A stretch of DNA of 35,368 nt. Origin: Chitinophagales bacterium (GTDB lineage: Bacteria > Bacteroidota > Bacteroidia > Chitinophagales > S012-47). The position numbers were made by a program, and so were the translations under genes. The notes beneath the pieces are model-generated. The model made no database searches. It saw only the letters and a list, made by a program, of their open reading frames with translations, and was not told the DNA's origin. Positions 7,561 to 16,500 of this stretch are shown piece by piece. The stretch spans positions 83,504-118,871 of the forward strand of contig WFPF01000103.1 in the NCBI GenBank assembly GCA_015487695.1, read 5' to 3'. Within the stretch, counting starts at the first letter, position 1. The number at the start of each line of letters is the position of its first letter.

Positions 7561-10500
7561 TCTGCTTGAGAGGTCGTTTTCATCAATACCCAAACCAAAG
7601 TCTGCGCCAACAGTGAATGTAAATGTCTCAGTACAACCAAGCGCATCCGTAACAACCAATGTATAAGTATCGGGTCTCAGGTTGCTTACGTCTTCTGACT
7701 CAGCACCATTTGACCAGGTATATAGATAAGGAGCAACGCCACCGGTAATTGTAACATCAATCGATCCGTTGTTGTATATCGGTGTAGTTGCATTCGTAAC
7801 TACTGCAGTGGCACTAATCACACCAGATTGAACACCTACTGTAAAGCTGGCAGTACTTGCACAACCTTTGGCATCCGTTACAGTGAAACTATATGTTCCG
7901 GCAGTAACCTCATCTACATCCTGTGTAACCTCACCATTAGACCAGTCATATCTGTATGGAGGTGCACCACCTTCAACTTCAACATCAATCTTACCATTAC
8001 TGTATCCTGAACAGGTAACATCGATTACTGAACCCGAAGCTACCGGGAGTTCATTCACTTTAATGGTGGTAAATCCGGTATTGAAACAGCCATTGGCATC
8101 GGTTACTTCATAGGTAATTGTATATGTACCAGCGCCAGCTGTGGCTGGGTCAAAGGTTCCTGCTGTACTATTAACAATACCTGTTCCACTCCAGGTACCA
8201 CCAGGAGTAGCAGCCTGAAGGTTAACAGCGGGTTCATCAGCACAGAACGGTCCAACCTGAACAATCTCAGTATTCGGACTTGCATTTACAGTAACCTGTC
8301 CTGTCGTGATAGTAACACAACCATCCTGACCAGTAACGGTGTAGGTAATCGTATGAGTACCCGCTCCAGCAACAGCCGGACTAAATTCACCATTCAGCGG
8401 ATTGATAATACCTGGTCCTGACCAGTAACCACCACCGACAGAAGCAGTCATCAGGGAAGTATTCTCTTCCTGACAGAAAGGACCAGCCTGATTAATTGTC
8501 AGGTTAGCAATACCTTCTACCACTATCGTGATATCGGCACTTACAGTACATCCAATCGGATCTACGTAAGTATAAGTGATCACATGTGTACCGACACCAG
8601 CAACGGAAGGATCAAATGTTCCTGCATTTGCGTCTGTGATACCAGCACCACTCCATGTTCCACCCGCAGGTGTTGCTGAGAGGTTCACCGGATCATCACT
8701 TTGACAGAACGGTCCTGCCGGAAGTATTGAAATCTCAGGAGCTTCAGATACAGAAACCATTGCCGTATCATATCCTGTACATCCAACAGTATCCGTGTAT
8801 GCATAAATTACCATATGCGAACCCAAGCCGGCAGCAACAGGATCAAATTCACCCGTATTGCTATTCACAATTCCGGCTCCTGACCATGTTCCACCTGCCG
8901 GGCTGGCAGTAAGTGTAACCACACCCTGATTCAGACAATATGCATTTGGTCCTGCAATAGTTGGTTCCGGAAGTGGTACAACCGTAATATCAACCGTAGA
9001 AGACGCAGTACATCCAAATTCAGTTGTGTTTGTATAAGTAATGGTATGTGTACCCACTCCCGCAACAGCAGGATCAAAAGTACCCGCAGCCGCATCTGTA
9101 ATTCCGGATCCACTCCAGGTACCGCCCGTGCTTGCAGCCGACAATGTAATTGCATTATCATTTACACACAATGGACCGGCAGCTGTTATTGTAACATCCG
9201 GAAGAGGTCTTACGATAACTCTCATGAGACTATCATCCGTACATCCATTAGCATCTGTTACTGTCAAGGTATATGCTGTGGTAACTGTAGGAGAAGCAGT
9301 CGGATTGGCAGCAGTAGGATCACTCAATCCCGATACCGGCATCCAACTATAAGTATATGGTCCTACACCACCTGTAGCAGCGGGTGTACCACCTATTACT
9401 ACATTATCACCTTCACATATCTCAACGTCACCACCGGCATTTGCCATTGGCACTTCGTTGACAGAGATAACAACTTCGTCAGAATAGGTACAACCTGTTT
9501 CGTCCGTGACAAATACCGTATAAGTAGTATTAATCAGAGGATCTGCAGTTGGATTGGCAGAGAACGGATCATCCAATCTGTCGAATGGTTGCCATTCATA
9601 AGTCAATGCACCCTGTCCACCCGAAGCCGTTGGTGTACCACCTAAGACCGTACTTTCACCTTTACACAGTACTCTGTCATCTCCAGCGAATACCACAACT
9701 TCAGGATTAACAACCAGATTAAATGTATCAGAACCAACACAACCATTTTGATCAATTACATCAACTGTAATCATTTCTGTTTGTGTCGCATTGAAGCAAA
9801 CCGTATCGTTACCCGATGTGGAGTTGCTCCATATATATGTCAGTCCTGTGCTGTCCTGCAATTGTACAAAAGCAGTAGCGAGAACTTGTTGATCTGTCAA
9901 AGCGCGGTTGTATACCCTGAATTCGTCAACGAGCATACCGTTTGACAATCCGTTGAGCGTACCGTATCCACCCACTTTGAATGGACCGTTACCAACTATT
10001 TGCAACGGAACAAGATTATAAGTAACTGTAGTCACACGTTGTCCGTCCAGATAACCTCTTACCTCACCGGTAGCGGAATCATGAACATATGTCACAACTG
10101 AAGGACCATAGGATACATTCGGTACCACGACATCCGGGAACGGACCACGAAGAACCATGCTACCCGGTGAACCAGCGTTAAAGCTACCCACTTCACAACG
10201 GAAGTCTTTCGCACTGGGATCACCAAAGACGTGCCATGGTGACGACAGATTACCGGCCACGTTCCAGGGAACTTTATGTGTCCAGAAAGAAATCGTCCAG
10301 CTACCGTCTCCAAGGTCAGTTGCCCATCCGCTATTCACATAGTTACTTGCTGAAGAACCTCCAACACCCTGAAGTGCTGATCCAAATTGACCTGTACCGG
10401 TTTGTTTTAGACTACCCACTATAGGTGCAGGATTGTTACCTACCGGTGAGCTGGCCAGGTTGTCAACAGATGACTGACCTGACTGATCAAATTTATAGTA

Positions 10501-13500
10501 GATCAGTTCCGGAACCGGAGCATCTTCGCCAACACCATCCACATCAGCCCAAAGACATACCAGTTCATTATAACATACTGTATCACCGCCTGTTACATTC
10601 TTAAGGTGTACAACCGGTGGTTGCCATATTACAACCTGTACCGAGTCGAACGTACTACAACCCCGAGCATCCGTAACAAATACTGTATAGGTAGTTGTCG
10701 AGTCAGGTGTAGCTACAACAACAGGACCCATTGTAGTATCCAAACCATCTGCAGGCATCCAGAGATAATCGTAAGGGCCTGGTGTACCCGTAGCAGTAGC
10801 AGTCAGTGTTACAGGTTCTCCTCTACATACTGTGGTGTCTTGTTCTACCAATAGATCTGCCAGAGGATAAACCGTTATCTGAATTGAATCACTTGCTGTA
10901 CAACCATTACCATCGGTAAAGGTATATGTAATCCAATGCGTACCCACTCCAGCGGAGTCTGGCCAGAAAAGCACAGTTTGTTTGGCCGGTGTACATGTTT
11001 GGAATACAAGACTGAAGTCATTCAGTGTTCCATTATCTCCACCAAAACGGTCATATATTTCTAGTTTCCAATTTCCATTTGCCGGACTACCCGCAAGTAC
11101 AGAATTCAAGAGACCACCTTGAGCCTTATAGGTTCCTGTAATAGGATATCCAGGACCGGCCGAGGCGATACTTGTAGTAGCATTATCAGTAATAGTGACG
11201 TCAAAACCATCAGACGAACCACCGACTCCCGACCACAATAATATTTGTGCGCCATTGGGTGCAGTCAGATACAGTTCAAGATCCGAGTTCCAGGTATGTG
11301 AGATATTCAGAATAACCTGATCCAATTGCGCATCTGCACCAATCGTCTGTCCAATGTTTCCATTGATACCACTCACATTAAGAATTCTTGTTGTTGGTGG
11401 AGTTCCAAAGCCTCCTGTACCTGTTGGAGGAACGGGAACCGGTAGTCCACTATCATCAAACTGCGTGGTATTACAATTAAAGTCTTGTGTTATCACAGCA
11501 CCTTTGCAGTAATTCAATTCCATTTGTAAATGGTCACCACCACAGAATGCACCTACATAAACGGTAGCTTGAGCTGTAAAGGTCATTACACCATCAGCAG
11601 CCCAGTTTTGCAGATCTGCCAAAGGAAGATTGATTACATCGGAAATGTTACCACATTGTGGTGATTGCTTACCGATAAAACCAAGATAGTTTCCATTCTC
11701 ATCATAGATATTAATGTATTCCAATGACCAGTCAAGGTCACCTTTTGCAGCGAGATTCAATTCACCGTCTGCAGTAGGAGTCGGAACATTCGTAAAGGTA
11801 TACGTCCAGGTACCTCCGGCAATAATGCTCTTATCCTGAACATTAGAGTATGGATCAACACATTGTGAAACCGTAATAGCAGGAGCCACATTTCCACCAG
11901 GAGCAGAAGGTGTACAAAGATCATAATGAACGGTACCATTCCAAATCCTTGGTTGGAAAGTTGAACCAAACGGATAGGACTTACCACATCCCTGTAGGAT
12001 TTGAATGTTGGCATCCTGAGCGTATACAGCACCTGTTGAAGTACCATTTGTATAATTCATTGTTGTTGAACTTACAACCGTTACATAGAACGCTTGTCGG
12101 TCACCCGCATTAATAGGTATAGCAAGGTTCAGGTTCAAAGCGGTCGGATTACCAGATCCTGCACTCGATACACTGGTAGTTGCAACCAAAGTCCAGGCAG
12201 AAGCATTCGTTTCAAATCCCTGCCATGTTCCATTTTTCGTATACACCTCAATGGTATACGATCCCGGATCGATATTTACATCAAAGCTTTGTACCTGTAC
12301 GTTATTAATTGCCACAATATCAAACATGTTTCCTGATTGCCCATTGTTAAAGCTGTATGTTGTAGACAGCGGTGTAGCAGGATTACAGGTAGGACCACCT
12401 CCACCACCACTTCCACCAGGACCGACAATAACAACACCAGGACCACTAAATATTCCACCTTCAGGAGTTCCGATTAATGTATCCGGCAATGCATTGATAC
12501 AATATGCTGTGTCAACACCAGAGATTGTCACAACAGGAACCGTATCCACATGGATATTGATTGCATCACTTGCCTGGCAACCCTGTCCATCAACCACCGT
12601 CAGCATGTAGCTATAATCTCCAGCGCCAGGTTGAGTAAATACGGGATTTGCAGCTGTAGGATCATCAATATTTGTTGCAGGCGTCCACGTATAGGTATAG
12701 GTACCTTCACTTCCACTTGCCGTGGGCGAACCACCCAGTACTACCGTTTCTCCGGGATATGCACAGATGCTTACATCCGTACCTGCATCAACAACCAGTG
12801 GTGTAAGTACTGTAACTGTCTGTGAATCCACATTTGAACAACCATTTCCATCTACATAAGTGTAGTATATAGTGTGTGTACCAGGACCAGCTAATGGAGC
12901 ACTAAACGTGTACATCAAACCACAACCTGAAGTTGTGGAAGTCCCTGAATAAATTTTTCCGGCAGGAATATTTGGTCCTGCAGAGTAAACAATATTTCCA
13001 TTGGGATCCTTCAGATCAAATGAATTTTCACTTTCAAATGATCCTGAAGTATAGAATAACTCAATGCTTGCTCCGTCTTCCACGAGGAAGCTTGCAGAGC
13101 TAAAGGTACCAAAGGCTTTAAATTGCATACCGTTGTTTCCGGCAACCTGAACACCATTCACAAATACCTCAAGGTATCCACCGTTCCAACCATCGCCCCA
13201 GCTGTCATACATATCCAACGTATAGGAACAAGTAGCAGGGGTACCCGTGGATTGTGACTGAACACCCGGGCCTGCAAATACACCACCAGCAGGAGTTCCA
13301 ATCAAAGTATCAGGATCAGCATCTGCGCAATAGATTGATTGCAGTCCGGTAAACGAAACGGTAGGTATCGGATGTACTTCCGTTGTTTGAGTGTCTGCAT
13401 TGGTACAGCCATTGGCATCGGTGTAAGTATAAATGATGGTATAGGTTCCTACTCCGGCTACTGAAGGATTAAATGCTTCACTCGGGCCGGAAAAGTACAA

Positions 13501-16500
13501 GGTTGCACCTGTAATTGTACCGGAATAGTATGATCTCAGGTCATCTTTGATGAACAGATTCCAACTTCCGTTTGGATTGCTTCCGTCATTCAGACTATTG
13601 ACGTCATCACCATTCACAGCATTTACCGATCCCTGAATTGCAGGATAAGGGAATACTGAAGTAGTAGCCGGATTGCTTGTACCCCATACCCAGTTGGCAT
13701 CGATATTATCGTACCAGTAAGGATAAGGATGATCGAGCAATTCAACGGTTGTACCATTCGGGTTTGTAATTGAGATATACAAATCACCCACACCCGTATG
13801 GTTAATTTGAATATTGATACTATCCAAAGTAATGTCATTACCCAAAGAAGTTCCGGGAAGACTCACTGCCTGAGCAAGGGTAATACCAGCCGGATCTTCG
13901 GCCGGTATAGCAACCGGGGTCATCGTATAGGCCTGTGTATATTGAGTTCCTCCATACGGAAGTTGTATCAAAGGAGTGGTACTTGTGAATGTGCCACCTG
14001 CAGGATTGCCCGTCAACACATAATCTGTGTTGTCGTCTTCGCAGTAACTGCTGGCAAAGCCACTGAATGTAACAACCGGTAATGGCCAAACTGTAACCGT
14101 AACCTGATCAGAACTTACACAACCGTTTCCATCCGTAACCGTTACAGTATAAACAGTTGTATTTCTCATGTCACTTGTAACCGGGTTAGCCAAGGTCGTA
14201 GAATTCAGATATGTTGCCGGTGACCAGCTATAACCAAATACCGAAGATCCACCACTTGCAGCCGTAGCCGTAGGCGAACCACCAATTGTCGTTCCTTCGA
14301 ATTTACATACTGACTGATCCATTCCTGCATCCACAATTGGAAGCGGATTTACAGTCACGGTAATAGCATCTGAATTAACACAGCCATTTGCATCCGTAAC
14401 GGTAACTGTAAAGGTATAAGTACCGTCTGTTGCCGGATCAAATACCGGATTTGCAGCAGTGGGATCACTCAAACCGGTGGTAGGCATCCATGAATAAGTA
14501 AACGGTCCATTGCCTGTTGCCACTGTAGCACCACCGAGTGTTCCGGTAGCATCTACACAGATTGCAAAATCAGCACCTGCATCCACTGTAGGCAAGGGAT
14601 TAACCAAAATTTCAACTACATCATCGTCCGTACATCCGTTTGCATCCGTTACAGTAACCGTAAAGCTATATGTAGCCGGGCCAACAGGTGTAAATGTAGG
14701 ATTGGCAGCAGTAGTTGAACTCAATCCCAAAGCAGGGCTCCAGGAATATGTATATGGAGATGTTCCGCCATTTGCAACGGGCGATCCACCAAGTACAACT
14801 GATCCGTCAGCACAGATTACATCATCTGCACCCGCATCAGCTACCGGAGCTTCATTTACCGTAATGGTAACCATATCAGACTCAGAGCATCCATTGGCAT
14901 CTGTGACCGTAACCGTGAAAGTGTAAGTTCCTCCGGCTGTCGGTGTAAATACCGGGTTTTCCGCACTTGCATCGCTAAGTCCTGCAGTCGGCATCCATGA
15001 ATAGGTAAAAGGACCATTTCCAACTGCAACCGGAGAGCTTCCTAAAGTTGCGGTTTCGTTAGAACAAATTGTTTGGTCAGCACCTGCAGCCACAATTGGA
15101 GGATCAAAAAGTTCTACCAATTGGCTGTCTATATTTTTACAACCATTTGCATCGGTATATGCATAGTATATCATTACCGGTGAAGTAGTTGGTACAGTCG
15201 GATCCAGAACAGCAGTTGATGCAGCAGTTCCCTGACTGCTGAAGAACAAGGTAGCAGTTACAAATTCTCCGGTATTCCCGGAAATGATGTCTGTAATTTC
15301 CAGTGTCCATGCTCCATTCGGGTCGCTACCGTCATTTAAACTATTAAGATCATAACCCGAATGTGCCGTAAACTCACCATGAATTGTAGGTGTGTATGAG
15401 TTGCACTCATTTTCAACTGAATTCCCGGTTCCCGTTACAAATGTTGCAGAAATATTATTTCCGTCACATCCAAAGGTGCTGGCAGGAACACCCGGGCGGT
15501 CTACCAATACAACATTGGTACCATTCGGTGATTCCAGTGTAACAGAAAGATCACCAACATAAGTGTGATCAATTGTGATTTGAACACTATCCAACCAAAC
15601 GTCCGTACCAAGGTTTTGACCTTGAATGTTTTGTCCATTCAGGATAACATTCAACGGAAGAGCATTGTCAGGAATGGCAAGATTACCACCCTCGTAGCAA
15701 ATTTTGAATACTTCCGTAGATGTAGTTGTACCGGTAACACCTTCACCATAGAATGTACCACCGGCCGGTGATCCACTGAGTGTTACGTTTCCTCCATTGG
15801 TACAATATCCGGGATCCAGTCCTACGATTGAAACAGCCGGCAGAGGATTCACTGTTACCGTTACCATATCCTCATCCGTACAACCATTTGCATTGTCAGT
15901 CACAACAACAGTATAAGTTGTTGTTGTAGCTGGAGAAGCAATTGGATTAGGAATAGAAGGATTATTCAATCCTGTGCTTGGCGACCAAGTGTAGGAGTAA
16001 TCCAGAGTTCCATCTCCATCACTTGCAGTCGGATAACCACCAATGGTAACACCCGGACATTCATCACATTTTTCCACATCCGGTCCTGCATCAGCAACCG
16101 GAGCAGGAAGAGTGTTGATATTGATAACATCCGATGCTACGCAGCCATTGGCATCCGTAACCGTAACGGTATAGGAATAACTTGGAATAGCTGTTGGGGT
16201 AAACAAAGGATTGGAAGCAGTAGGATCATCCAAATAGTCTGTAGGCATCCAACTGTAAGTATAAGGTGTGGTTCCGCCACTTGCTGTTGGGCTTCCTCCC
16301 AGATTAATAGAGATATTATTGCAAATCGTTTGATCTGCGCCTGCATCCACTACCAGTATCGGAGTAACCACCGTTACCTGCGTATCTGCATTCACACATC
16401 CGTTGATATCGGTATACGTGTAAATAATGGTATGCGTACCGGGACCAGCAATACCGGGGCAGAAGCTGTTGCCAGATATTCCGGGACCGCTGAAGGTTCC

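Noticed and set aside
9046-9645. 199-codon plus-strand open frame inside the giant gene
   Set aside because: Antisense shadow of the repetitive modular gene; the translation is low in complexity (rich in C, I, S, R, Y) and has no family pattern. Several similar frames on this stretch were left out for the same reason.
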